The notes under the pieces were generated by a model, which did no database searches, was not told the DNA's origin, and worked only from the letters and a program-made list of their open reading frames with translations. 64,000 nucleotides of DNA, from assembly GCA_035514535.1 (NCBI GenBank), contig DATKAZ010000003.1:1-64000 (forward strand), read 5' to 3'. Origin of the DNA: XN24 sp035514535. Its GTDB lineage: Bacteria > Pseudomonadota > Gammaproteobacteria > Steroidobacterales > XN24. Below are positions 9,018 to 18,628 of this stretch, piece by piece; position 1 is the stretch's first letter, and each line of letters opens with the position of its first letter. A program made the position numbers and the translations under genes.

Positions 9018-9050
9018 TCCGGGACGCCGTCCCGAATCCGGAATATCCGG
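9018..9050. promoter_or_regulatory. Two dyads upstream of the sigma-54 promoter (candidate activator site)
   Basis: CGGGAC-GCC-GTCCCG at 9020-9034 and CCGGA-ATA-TCCGG at 9038-9050 lie about 60-90 bp upstream of the -24 element at 9111. This is a usual position for an enhancer bound by a NtrC-type activator, and such an activator is encoded at the end of the same gene run. There is no T-run after the first hairpin, so an intrinsic terminator for the M28 gene is less likely. Assignment to the regulator is inference. Confidence 0.35.
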
Positions 9051-9108
9051 GCCGCGCGCCGCCACGCGCGACCTTCCAGATTTCAATGACTTGAGCGCGA
9101 TGCAACGA

Positions 9109-9125
9109 TTGGCACGCGGCGTGCA
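9109..9125 (+). promoter_or_regulatory. Sigma-54 (-24/-12) promoter of the permease array
   Basis: The sequence TTGGCACGCGGCGTGCA matches the sigma-54 consensus TTGGCACG-N4-TTGCA with one mismatch in the -12 box. The invariant GG (9111-9112) and GC (9123-9124) are exactly 10 nt apart. Transcription would start near 9136, leaving a leader of about 40 nt before the adaptor ATG at 9177. A sigma-54-dependent activator closes the run at 40105, which strongly supports function. Confidence 0.7.
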
Positions 9126-9176
9126 TCGAAGACCGGAACGAACACCGGCCGGGAGCGCCGACCGCAACGCCACACC

Positions 9177-10430
9177 ATGGATATCCCCCGCCCCGAGAAC
9201 AAGCGCAAGCGACGCATCCGCCAGGCCGGCATCGGCATCGGCGCGGTCGTACTGGCCGTGCTCGCGACGGTCGGCCTCGCCCGCTTGGAGCCGGCGGCCC
9301 CCTCCGTGGCACGCGCCTCGGTGTGGGTCGACTCCGTGCGAGAGGGTGAAATGCTGCGCCAGGTACGCGGCCCCGGCACGCTCGTGCCGCGCGAGATCCG
9401 CTGGATCGCCGCCCAGACCGACGGCCGGGTCGAGCGCATCGTCGTGCGCCCGGGCGCGGTTGTCGAGCCTGACACCGTGATTCTCGAGATGTCCAATCCG
9501 GACCTGGTGCAGCAGGCCGAGGAGGCGCGCTACGCGCTCGAGGCCGCCGAGGCCGAGTTCACCGACACCGAGCTCAACCTGCGCAGCCAGCAGCTCGACC
9601 AGCGCGCCGCGCATGCGGTGGCGCGCGCCGAATACGAGAGCGCGCGCCTACAGGCGGAAGCCGAGAAGTCGCTGTCCGAGGAGGGCATCGTCTCCAAGCT
9701 CCAGTACCGCCGCTCCGAGCTGCTGGCCGAGCAGCTCAAGGTACGGCTCGACATCGAGGCCGATCGCGTGCAGCAGTTCGCGACTTCGGTCGAAGCGCGC
9801 CTGGCCGCGCAGCGCGCGCGGCTCGAGCAGGTGCGCAACGCCTACAACCGGCGGCTCGAGCAGATCGCCTCGCTGAACGTGAAGGCGGGCATCAGCGGCG
9901 TGCTGCAGCAGGTGCCGGTCGAGGAAGGTCAGCGCGTCACGCTCGGCGCCAACATCGCGCGTGTCGCGCGCCCCGAGGAGCTGATGGCGGAGCTGCGCAT
10001 CGCCGAGACGCAGGCGCGCGACGTGCAGATCGGCCAGCGCGTCGACGTCGACACGCGCAACGGCATTGTCGAAGGCCACGTCGTGCGCATCGATCCTGCA
10101 GTGCAGGCCGGCACCGTGCAGGTGGACGTCGACCTCACCGGCGATTTGCCGCGCGGCGCGCGACCGGACCTGTCGGTCGACGGCACGATCGAAATCGAGC
10201 GCCTGCCGAGCGTGATCTTTACCGGCCGGCCCGCTTACGGCCAGCCGAACTCGACGGTCAGCCTGTTCAAGCTCGCCAATGGTGGTGCGTCCGCCGTGCG
10301 CGTGCCGGTCGAACTCGGCCGCAGTTCCGTCAACTCCATTGAAATCATCCAGGGACTCGAGCCCGGTGAGCAGGTGATCCTGTCGGATACGTCGTCGTGG
10401 GACGACTATGACCGCATCCGGCTGGACTGA
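9177..10430 (+). CDS. HlyD/MacA-type periplasmic adaptor (membrane fusion protein)
   Basis: The 417-residue product has a cytoplasmic basic N-terminus (NKRKRRIRQ), one TM helix (about 17-36), half a lipoyl/barrel-sandwich motif (GRVERIVVRPGAVVEPDTVILEMSN), and a long alpha-helical hairpin rich in Ala, Glu and Arg (about 115-235). The second lipoyl half (AGISGVLQQVPVEEGQRVTLG) and beta-barrel domains follow. It would connect an inner membrane MacB-like transporter to an outer membrane channel. It is the first gene after the sigma-54 promoter and the only adaptor for all ten permeases. The start has no clear Shine-Dalgarno sequence but is the only sensible one upstream of the TM helix. Confidence 0.92.
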   Translation: MDIPRPENKRKRRIRQAGIGIGAVVLAVLATVGLARLEPAAPSVARASVWVDSVREGEMLRQVRGPGTLVPREIRWIAAQTDGRVERIVVRPGAVVEPDTVILEMSNPDLVQQAEEARYALEAAEAEFTDTELNLRSQQLDQRAAHAVARAEYESARLQAEAEKSLSEEGIVSKLQYRRSELLAEQLKVRLDIEADRVQQFATSVEARLAAQRARLEQVRNAYNRRLEQIASLNVKAGISGVLQQVPVEEGQRVTLGANIARVARPEELMAELRIAETQARDVQIGQRVDVDTRNGIVEGHVVRIDPAVQAGTVQVDVDLTGDLPRGARPDLSVDGTIEIERLPSVIFTGRPAYGQPNSTVSLFKLANGGASAVRVPVELGRSSVNSIEIIQGLEPGEQVILSDTSSWDDYDRIRLD

Positions 10431-10448
10431 GAAATATAACCAAATCCG

Positions 10449-10471
10449 CATTGAGGCATCCAAACTCAATG
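10449..10471. repeat. Inverted repeat between adaptor and first permease
   Basis: CATTGAG (10449-10455) and CTCAATG (10465-10471) form a perfect 7-bp stem with a 9-nt loop in the 75-bp gap, which is more AT-rich than its surroundings. No T-run follows, so it is not a standard terminator. It may stabilise or process the long mRNA between the adaptor and the permease genes, or bind a regulator. Confidence 0.35.
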
Positions 10472-10505
10472 GCTTGCAAGTGGAAAATGTGATGGCCGCG
10501 GCGCA

Positions 10506-12893
10506 ATGAGCAGAGTTTCCCGACCAGGTATCAGTGTGGCAGCGTGGCTGGCCTTGACTCTGGGCATCGCGCTGAACACGACGACGTTCAGCACCCTGGA
10601 GGGCTTTCTGATGCGGCCGCTGCCGATTCATGAGCTCGACTCCGTGGTCCGTGTCCGCGAGGTGGCGCGCGGCAATGGCGCCGAACAGGTTTTCAGCATG
10701 TCTCCGTTGTCTTTCGTTAGCTGGCGCGAGCATAACCAGGTCTTTGACGACATGGCCGCGGCCACCGCCCAGGCGCTCACGCTGACGGGTGGGGCGGAGC
10801 CGCTGCGCGTAGCTGGCGCCAGTGTCAGTGCGAATTTCTTCGATCTGCTCGGGGTTCATCCAGCGCTTGGACGCACCTTCGCCGAAGGTGAAGACCGCAG
10901 TGGCGAGAACAATGTCGCGGTGCTTAGCCATCGATTATGGCAACGACATTTCGGCGGCGATCCCGGGCTGCTCGGGCGCACCACAATTCTCGACGGCCGA
11001 CCCCACACAATCGTCGGCATCATGCCCCGCGGCTTCAGCCATCCGTACGATGCTGAGTTGTGGACGCCGTTTGACATCGATGCCCTGCTGCGCGGGCCGA
11101 GTGGCAACTACCTGTACGTGCCGGCGCGCCTGCGCTCGGGACTCGATATTGCTGCGGCCCAGGACGAACTGGACCGCATGGCCGGCGTCCTGCACGTCGA
11201 ATTGCCGCAGCTGGGTGCCACCAACGCCAGTCGCCTGACCCCGCTACGCGATGAAGTCCTCGGCACACTGAGGCCGGTTCTGTACGTACTTCTCGGCGGA
11301 TCGCTGCTGGTCCTGCTGCTGGCCGTGATCAATGTTGGTAACCTGTTGCTTACACGCAGTTTCAGCGAACGGCATGAGACTGCAGTCCGCATCGCGCTGG
11401 GTGCCGGGCGCAGCCACCTGTTCCGCCGCGCGCTGCTGCGCAGCGGCACTGTGGCAGTAGGCGCGTGGTTGGCCGGCCTGGGCGTGTGCCTGCTGTCGAT
11501 GGAACCGATGCTGGGCCTTGCCGGCGCCTCATCCATCAACGAGTTCGACGTCGCCCCTCGGGTCAACGCGGCTACCGCAGGCTACGCGCTGGCCGTCGCC
11601 CTGGCCATCGCGCTCGCGTTGGCGTTGCTCGACGGTCGCGCGTCGCGTGTAGACGGGCCGGTCCAGATCGGGCGGGAAAAGTGCGGCAGCATGCCGGTGC
11701 GATTGCGCCGGACGCTGGTCGGGCTGGTCGCGGCGCAGTTCGCCCTGTCGTTTGCGCTGGTCGGGGCCACCGTGCTGGTGGCGACCGGTTACTCGGACCT
11801 GGTCGATGGCGACCTCGGCTACGAGCCCGCGGGCCTTCTGGCGGCCGATCTGGCGTTTTCGCTCGAAGCGTATCCGGATCCGGCGTCCCGCGCTGCATTC
11901 GTGAACCGCACGCTGGAAGCGTTGCGCGCTTCGCCCGGCGTGCTTGCGGCTGGCGCTTCCACCGTCACGCCCGATGCATCCGGATCGTGGGGCGCCGGAT
12001 TCGTGGTGCCGGGCTACGAACCGCCGGCCGTGCCGGGATTTGAGTTGACGCACCACCGCGTCGCCAGCGCTGGTTATCTCTCGGCGCTCGGTACGCCGCT
12101 GCTTGCCGGGCGAGATTTCGACCATGTCAATCCATCACGGGATGCGGGGTCCGTCGTCATCAGCCGTCATTTTGCGGAGCAGTACTGGGGCACGCCGCAC
12201 GACGCGCTCGGTCGCACGATGACGCGGGTCACGCGGGCGGGCACGGTCGACCTCACGGTGGTCGGGGTCGTCGGCGACGTGGTTGAAGCCGAGCAATCCT
12301 CAAGCTTTGACGTCCCGCGGGCCTGGTACCTGCCGCTCGCGATGGGTACCGACTACGATTTCAGCGGCGTGACATTGGTCGTGCGCGGCGGTAGCGAAGC
12401 GGCTGCCAGTCTGCGTCAGGTCATCCAGAGAATGGATCGGAACCTGGCCCTGCACCTCCTGTCCCCGATGACCGAACGCCTGGCCGGAACCTACAGCCGT
12501 GAACGCTGGAGCCGGTTCATGTTCGGCTTGTTCGGGCTGACCGCGTGTGTGATCGCGGTCGTCGGCCTATACAGCGCAATGAACTTCATCACCACGCTGC
12601 GCCGCCGCGAGTTCGGCATCCGCATGGCGCTGGGCGCGCAGCCGGCGTCGATTGCAGGCGGTATCGTGTTCCAGGCACTTGCGGTTGGGATCATCGGCGT
12701 GGCTGTCGGCCTGCCGTTGCTGATGGGGATGATCGCTCTGCTGCAATCTTATTTTGCCGGTATGGGTCCGAGTGATGCCGCCAGCGTGGCGTGGATGGCG
12801 ATAGTGCTGTGCGCGGTTGCCGCGGCCGCGGCGCTGCCACCGGCTCTCAGAGCTGCCCACGTCGCGCCGATGCAGGCACTCGCAGAGGAATGA
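10506..12893 (+). CDS. Permease P1, double-FtsX (MacB-like) ABC permease
   Basis: This is the first of ten homologous permeases (795 aa). It starts directly at the first membrane helix (VAAWLALTLGIALNTTTF, about residues 11-30) and lacks the amphipathic leader seen in P2-P9. A periplasmic domain with DLLGVHPALGRTFAEGED follows, then the first FtsX block (about 258-375), a second half beginning at LRRTLVGLVAAQFALSFAL (about 400), and the last FtsX block (672-790). Its tail, APMQALAEE, is the most divergent version of the conserved ending. It sits between the adaptor and the first ATPase, where MacB-type systems often have their permease. The start is the ATG at 10506; no longer form with a leader is available in frame. 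Confidence 0.9.
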   Translation: MSRVSRPGISVAAWLALTLGIALNTTTFSTLEGFLMRPLPIHELDSVVRVREVARGNGAEQVFSMSPLSFVSWREHNQVFDDMAAATAQALTLTGGAEPLRVAGASVSANFFDLLGVHPALGRTFAEGEDRSGENNVAVLSHRLWQRHFGGDPGLLGRTTILDGRPHTIVGIMPRGFSHPYDAELWTPFDIDALLRGPSGNYLYVPARLRSGLDIAAAQDELDRMAGVLHVELPQLGATNASRLTPLRDEVLGTLRPVLYVLLGGSLLVLLLAVINVGNLLLTRSFSERHETAVRIALGAGRSHLFRRALLRSGTVAVGAWLAGLGVCLLSMEPMLGLAGASSINEFDVAPRVNAATAGYALAVALAIALALALLDGRASRVDGPVQIGREKCGSMPVRLRRTLVGLVAAQFALSFALVGATVLVATGYSDLVDGDLGYEPAGLLAADLAFSLEAYPDPASRAAFVNRTLEALRASPGVLAAGASTVTPDASGSWGAGFVVPGYEPPAVPGFELTHHRVASAGYLSALGTPLLAGRDFDHVNPSRDAGSVVISRHFAEQYWGTPHDALGRTMTRVTRAGTVDLTVVGVVGDVVEAEQSSSFDVPRAWYLPLAMGTDYDFSGVTLVVRGGSEAAASLRQVIQRMDRNLALHLLSPMTERLAGTYSRERWSRFMFGLFGLTACVIAVVGLYSAMNFITTLRRREFGIRMALGAQPASIAGGIVFQALAVGIIGVAVGLPLLMGMIALLQSYFAGMGPSDAASVAWMAIVLCAVAAAAALPPALRAAHVAPMQALAEE

Positions 12894-12915
12894 CTTGAAG
12901 ACCGACTTGAAGTTT

Positions 12916-12930
12916 CGGCACGGCGATAGC
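12916..12930 (+). promoter_or_regulatory. Possible second sigma-54 promoter, upstream of ATPase 1
   Basis: In the 81-bp gap before the first ATPase, CGGCACGGCGATAGC has the GG (12917-12918) and GC (12929-12930) pair spaced by exactly 10 nt and a CGGCACG -24 element close to TGGCACG. The -12 box (TAGCG) is poor. If used, transcription would start near 12941, 34 nt before the ATPase start codon. Weaker than the element at 9109. Confidence 0.3.
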
Positions 12931-12974
12931 GTGCTACCTGTCACGACCATATTTCCACTGATGTTGGAGGCGTT

Positions 12975-13757
<783 letters not shown>

Positions 13758-13762
13758 CAGCC

Positions 13763-16171
13763 ATGATGTGCGATCTCCGCTTCGCGCTGCGCACACTCGC
13801 CCGGGCGCCAGGCTATGCCGGCGTCTCGATCCTCACGCTCGCGCTCGGCATCGGTGCGGTTGCGACGATCTTCGCTGTCGTGAACGGCGTACTGCTCAAG
13901 CCCTTGCCTTACGCCGAACCGGACCGCCTCGTACGCGTGCACCAGGCGAGCCCTGAGCGGGGACTCACCGATGGCGCGCTGTCGCCGATTGATTTCGAGG
14001 ACTGGCGCGCCCAGGCGCGCTCGTTTTCGGCGATCGCCGCGTACTGGACCGGTCTTTACACGCTGACCGGTCTCGGCGACGCGACCGAGATCCGCGCGTC
14101 GTTCGTCACCGAGGATTTCTTCGAGGTGCTGCGTACGCCGGTGCTGCTGGGCCGGCCACTGACGCCGGACGACCTGCGCCAGGCGGCGCAAGTCGCGGTC
14201 ATAAGCGAACGACTCTGGCGTGGTCGCCTCGGCGCCGACCCCGCCGTCGTCGGCCGCCTACTCGAACTGGGAGGCGTAGCTCGCACGGTGGTCGGCGTTG
14301 TCGCATCCGACCTGGGGTACCCGGCCGCCACCAATGAGGCGTGGTTGCCGCAAACGCTCATCACCGAGGATTCACATGGCCCGCAGGTGCGGGAGAACCG
14401 CTATCTGGAGGCCGTCGGCCGCCTCGCCCCGGGCATCACAGCCGGACAAGCAGAAGCAGAGCTCAGCGGGATCGCGGCGCGGCTCGAGGCCGAATACGGT
14501 GCGTCGAATGACGGCTGGTCCGCGGCCTCGGTCGTGCCTTTGCGCGAGGTGCTCGTCGGCGCGGTCGACCGGCCGTTGGTGGTCGTCTTCGCGGTGGTCC
14601 TGTTCGTGCTCTTGATCGGCTGCGTGAACCTGGCGAACCTGATGCTGGCGCGGGCTACGGGCCGGACGCGCGAGTTCGCGGTGCGCAGCGCGCTCGGCGC
14701 AGGGCGCTGGCCGCTGGTCCGGCAGTTGTCGACGGAGGCGATGGTGCTCGCGCTCGCCGGCGGCCTGCTCGGTCTCGCGCTTGCAGCGATTGGCATCGAG
14801 GCGGTCATCGCATTGAGCGCCGACACGCTTCCGCGCGTCGAGGACGTGCGGCTCGACCTGCGCACCGTGCTCGTCGCACTCGGCGCGGCAGTGCTCGCCT
14901 CGTTGACATTCGGCCTGCTGCCGGGACTGCGCGTCGCGTCGTCCGCCCTTGCGTTGGGCCTCCGCAGTGGACGTGGCACGGTCGGCGCAGCGCGTGGGGG
15001 CCTGCGCAATGCGCTGGTCGTGACGCAGGTCATGTTCGCGGTGCTGCTGGTCCTCGGCGCCGGGCTGATGATCCGCAGCTTCCTCGCGCTGAACGCAGTG
15101 GACCCCGGCTTCGACCCGGACCGCGTGCTCACGGTCAGCATGAGCGTGAACGTGCCGGCCGATATCAACGGCACGCCTAACGAAACGCCTTTCATTCTGA
15201 GGCGTAAAGCGGAACTCGTTGCACGCGCAGAAGCGTTGCCGGGTGTCGTCTCAGCGGCCACGATCCACCGCTTACCGCTGCAAGCGCTCGGCGAGCCGTG
15301 GGAGTTCACGCGCGCCGACGCACCGGATGGTCAGGCGCGGCTGCGCGCCGATGCGCGTTTCGTCAGCAGCGGCTACTTCACGACGATGGGTATACCGCTG
15401 CGCGCTGGAGAAGTTTTCGCGGAGCACCGGCCGGGCGCGCCGCTGTCGGTGATCGTCAGCGAGTCCGCGGCGCGGCGCCTGTGGGGCACCGAGGACCCCC
15501 TCGGCGAGGGCATGCGCCTCTCGTCCGGGCAGGTCCTCGAGGTCACCGGCGTGGTAGGTGACGTCCGCCAGTTCGGACTTGCGGCTGAGCCGCAGCCGGC
15601 CGTGTACGTGTCGCAGGCGCTGGCGCCACGGAGCGCGACCACGCTCGTGCTCCGCACGACCGGCGACCCCCGCCCACTTGCGGGCCCCGTGCGCGCGTTT
15701 ATCGCTGAAATGGATCCGAATCAGCCGGTACGCAGCATTTTGACGCTCGGCGAGGTGATGGCGGAGTCGCTCGGCCGCGAGCGGTTTTTCACGCTGCTGT
15801 TTGGTGCTTTCGGTGCGCTTGCGCTCGCGCTCGCCGTGGTTGGCATCTACGGCGTACTCGCATACATGGTCTCACAAAGGCGCAGGGAGATCGGGGTGCG
15901 CATCGCGCTCGGCGCGGGCTGTGCGGCGGTCGTACGCATGGTGCTCGGCTTCGGCATGACGCTGGTCGGCGCCGGTATTGCGCTCGGGCTGCTGGCCGCG
16001 TTTGCGCTGACGCGCGTGCTGTCCGGACTGTTGTATGGCGTCACTCACACTGACCCGGCGACCTTCGTCTCGGTGCCTGTGCTGCTGTGCGCGGTCGCGC
16101 TGCTGGCCGCGTGGGTGCCCGCGCGGCGCGCGACGCGCGTCGACCCGATGGAAGTGATTAGGAGCGAATGA
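13763..16171 (+). CDS. Permease P2, double-FtsX (ADOP-type) ABC permease
   Basis: P2 (802 aa) shows the full architecture of the array: a basic leader (DLRFALRTLARAP), TM1 (18-41), a MacB-like periplasmic domain, an FtsX block with three helices (about 270-297, 328-352, 369-392), TM5 (416-440), a second periplasmic domain, and a second FtsX block (674-698, 733-757, 767-787). Single MacB or LolC subunits have four helices, so this eight-helix chain equals two fused subunits and could form a complete transporter core with an ATPase dimer. Conserved landmarks include EFAVRSALGAGR and EIGVRIALGAG, the coupling-helix regions facing the ATPase. It starts 5 nt after ATPase 1, an obvious partner. The tail is DPMEVIRSE. 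Confidence 0.95.
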   Translation: MMCDLRFALRTLARAPGYAGVSILTLALGIGAVATIFAVVNGVLLKPLPYAEPDRLVRVHQASPERGLTDGALSPIDFEDWRAQARSFSAIAAYWTGLYTLTGLGDATEIRASFVTEDFFEVLRTPVLLGRPLTPDDLRQAAQVAVISERLWRGRLGADPAVVGRLLELGGVARTVVGVVASDLGYPAATNEAWLPQTLITEDSHGPQVRENRYLEAVGRLAPGITAGQAEAELSGIAARLEAEYGASNDGWSAASVVPLREVLVGAVDRPLVVVFAVVLFVLLIGCVNLANLMLARATGRTREFAVRSALGAGRWPLVRQLSTEAMVLALAGGLLGLALAAIGIEAVIALSADTLPRVEDVRLDLRTVLVALGAAVLASLTFGLLPGLRVASSALALGLRSGRGTVGAARGGLRNALVVTQVMFAVLLVLGAGLMIRSFLALNAVDPGFDPDRVLTVSMSVNVPADINGTPNETPFILRRKAELVARAEALPGVVSAATIHRLPLQALGEPWEFTRADAPDGQARLRADARFVSSGYFTTMGIPLRAGEVFAEHRPGAPLSVIVSESAARRLWGTEDPLGEGMRLSSGQVLEVTGVVGDVRQFGLAAEPQPAVYVSQALAPRSATTLVLRTTGDPRPLAGPVRAFIAEMDPNQPVRSILTLGEVMAESLGRERFFTLLFGAFGALALALAVVGIYGVLAYMVSQRRREIGVRIALGAGCAAVVRMVLGFGMTLVGAGIALGLLAAFALTRVLSGLLYGVTHTDPATFVSVPVLLCAVALLAAWVPARRATRVDPMEVIRSE

Positions 16172-18627
16172 TGAGCCTACGTGCCGCGGTGCAATCGCTG
16201 CTTCTACACGACCTGAAGTTCGCGTTGCGCTCCGCCGTGCGTACACCGATGTTTTCGCTGCTCGCGGTAATCACGCTCGCCCTCGGCATCGGCGCCAACG
16301 CCGCGCTTTTCGCGGTTGTGAAGCCGGTGCTGCTCGACCCGCTGCCCTACGCGGAGCAGGACCGGCTCGTGCGCATCTTCGCCCATAACCAGGAGGCGGG
16401 CGAGGACAGGTGGGGCGTCAGCGCGGGCATGGTCGACGATCTTAAGCGCGTGCAGCGTTCGTTCTCCGAGACCGCCGCATTTTTCTCGTTCCCGCAGGAA
16501 GTCGTGGTGGGCGGCGCCGAGCGCCCGCTGGTCGGCGCGGCGCTGCTGGTCGAGCCGGCGTTGTTCGACACCCTCGGTGTCGAGCCGTTGATGGGCAGGC
16601 TGCGATTCATGCCCGAGGAACTGCCGCCGTCCGGCCCTCCGCTCTACATGGTGCTGACCTACGATGCTTGGCAGCGTTATACGGGCGGCGACCCGAACAT
16701 CGTCGGCAAGCAGATCCCGGTGTTCGAGCGTCCGCGGACGGTCGTCGGCGTGCTGCCGCGCGGCTTCGTCGGTCCGGCCGGGGAAGCCGAATTGTATATG
16801 CCACTGAACCTCTCTGTGTACCTCGTCAATCCCGTCAACGCACGCCGGTCTTATATGTTCAACATCCTCGGCCGGCTCGCCCCGGACGTGGAGCTCGGCT
16901 CAGCGCAAGCAGAACTGGATGCGATCTCCGCCGCGATCCAGCGCGAACACCCCGAGGACGTCCGCGGCGTGCGGTTCAACCCGGTGCCGTTGCGCACTGC
17001 GCTGGTGGGAGATTCCCGCCTGCCTTTACTGATCCTGCTTGCGAGCGCGCTGCTCGTGCTCGTGATTGCATGCGCGAACCTTGCCGGAGCGATGCTGTCC
17101 CGCGCGCTGACGCGCCGCAAGGAGTTCGCGGTGCGCACGGCGCTCGGCGCGAGCCGCGGCAAACTCGTCCGACAGTTGCTGATGGAAAGTACGGTGCTCG
17201 CGCTCGCGGGCGGACTGCTCGGCATCGTCATGTCCGTCGCTGCGCTGCACCTCGTGCGCGAACTCGCGCGGACCGCGGTGCCGCACTTCGCGACGCTGTC
17301 GCTCGACGCAGGCGTGGTGGCGGCGGTGATGGGGCTCACGCTGGTGGCTGGTATCGCCGTCGGCCTGTTGCCGGCATTCATGGTCGCGGGGGCGAACCCG
17401 CAACGTGCGATGGTGCAGGCGACGCGCGGAGCGACCGAGAGCCGCCGCTCCGGCAGCCTACGCGGCATGCTGGTGGCCGCGCAGATCGCCCTGTGCCTCG
17501 GCTTGCTCGTGAGCGCAGGCCTCCTGACTCGCAGCCTGTGGAGCATGGCCGACATGCCGGTAGGTGTCGAGGCCGGGAGCGTGGTCACCGCGCGGACGAC
17601 GCTGCCGCTCGTACGCTACGGCGAGGCCGAGCAACGCGTGCTCTTTCAGGACGAGCTGACCGAGCGGGTGCGCGGACTGCCGGGCATCTCCGAGGCAGCG
17701 ACAATGGTGTTCCTGCCCCAAGCGGTTCAGAGCAGCAACACCTTCGAGATCGACGGCCGGCCGTGGCCGGAGGGCCAGCCCGAGCCGTTCGTGTTGTGGA
17801 ACGCGGTCTCGGACGATTACTTCAACACGCTGCGCGTGCCGCTGCTGCAAGGCCGGACTTTTGACACCCGCGAGGGCCTCGAGTCGCCGCGCGTGATCGT
17901 GATCAGTGACGCGATGGCGCGGCGGTACTGGCCGGCCGGAGATGCGATCGGCGCCCGGATTCGCATCGGCCCGGATTTCGGTTCTCCCCGCTGGGAGGTC
18001 ATTGGTGTCGTTGGCGACGTGCGCAACGACCCGGCGCGGCTCGAGGCGCAACCGATGACCTACATGTCGCACCGACAGGAGGCTGTGGCGGCGCTGTACC
18101 TCGCCGCGCGCACGCACGGCGAGCCCGGCGCCGCGCTCAGCATGATCGAGCGCGAACTCGCCGCGATGGATCCCGCGCTACCCTTCCACGAAGCGGCGCC
18201 GCTCGCGACGACGCTCGCGGCGAACCTTGCGCCGCGCCGGCTGCCGGTGATTCTGATGATGGGATTCAGCGGGCTCGCGCTGCTGCTCGCGGCGGTCGGC
18301 GTGTACGCGATGTTCGCGACGATGGCTGCCGCGCGCGAGCGCGAGCTCGGCATCCGCGTGGCGCTCGGCGCTACGCGCGCGGCGATTGCGCGCCTGGTGA
18401 TCGGGCAGGGCGCCCGCTGGCTCGGCATCGGCGTCGTACTCGGCGCCGTGGCGACGGTCGGCGCGGGCTATGCGCTGCGAGACCTTCTGTTCGGCGTGTC
18501 GTCGTTCGATCCGGTGACGCTCCTCGCCGCCGCGGCCGTCCTCGTGGGCGCAGCCGTGATCGCGCTGCTCGCACCGGTTCGCAAGGCCACTTCCGTCGAT
18601 CCAATGCAGGTTTTGAGGAGTGAATGA
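16171..18627 (+). CDS. Permease P3, double-FtsX ABC permease
   Basis: P3 (818 aa) has a longer cytoplasmic leader (about 30 residues, including LLLHDLKFALRSAVRTP) before TM1 (LLAVITLALGIGANAALFAVV). Coupling regions read EFAVRTALGASRGKLVRQLL and ELGIRVALGATRAAIARLVI, and the tail DPMQVLRSE. The ATG at 16171 shares one base with the P2 stop (TGATG), with GGAG 6 nt upstream; an ATG one codon earlier is also possible. Periplasmic domain 1 has an unusual proline-rich stretch (FMPEELPPSGPPLYMV) where siblings have an acidic GRTF-type loop, so its ligand surface may differ. Confidence 0.93.
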   Translation: MSLRAAVQSLLLHDLKFALRSAVRTPMFSLLAVITLALGIGANAALFAVVKPVLLDPLPYAEQDRLVRIFAHNQEAGEDRWGVSAGMVDDLKRVQRSFSETAAFFSFPQEVVVGGAERPLVGAALLVEPALFDTLGVEPLMGRLRFMPEELPPSGPPLYMVLTYDAWQRYTGGDPNIVGKQIPVFERPRTVVGVLPRGFVGPAGEAELYMPLNLSVYLVNPVNARRSYMFNILGRLAPDVELGSAQAELDAISAAIQREHPEDVRGVRFNPVPLRTALVGDSRLPLLILLASALLVLVIACANLAGAMLSRALTRRKEFAVRTALGASRGKLVRQLLMESTVLALAGGLLGIVMSVAALHLVRELARTAVPHFATLSLDAGVVAAVMGLTLVAGIAVGLLPAFMVAGANPQRAMVQATRGATESRRSGSLRGMLVAAQIALCLGLLVSAGLLTRSLWSMADMPVGVEAGSVVTARTTLPLVRYGEAEQRVLFQDELTERVRGLPGISEAATMVFLPQAVQSSNTFEIDGRPWPEGQPEPFVLWNAVSDDYFNTLRVPLLQGRTFDTREGLESPRVIVISDAMARRYWPAGDAIGARIRIGPDFGSPRWEVIGVVGDVRNDPARLEAQPMTYMSHRQEAVAALYLAARTHGEPGAALSMIERELAAMDPALPFHEAAPLATTLAANLAPRRLPVILMMGFSGLALLLAAVGVYAMFATMAAARERELGIRVALGATRAAIARLVIGQGARWLGIGVVLGAVATVGAGYALRDLLFGVSSFDPVTLLAAAAVLVGAAVIALLAPVRKATSVDPMQVLRSE

Positions 18628-18628
18628 C

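Noticed and set aside
9018..9040. Intrinsic terminator of the M28 gene
   Set aside because: The dyad is strong but no T-run follows; an activator site fits the position better.
10431..10505. Peptide precursor gene (double-glycine leader) next to the adaptor
   Set aside because: The 75-bp gap has no ORF with a leader-like sequence; no precursor candidate was found in other gaps of the array either.
9648..10931. A 427-codon minus-strand frame across the adaptor and P1
   Set aside because: Spans two well supported genes on the other strand and has no recognisable domain.
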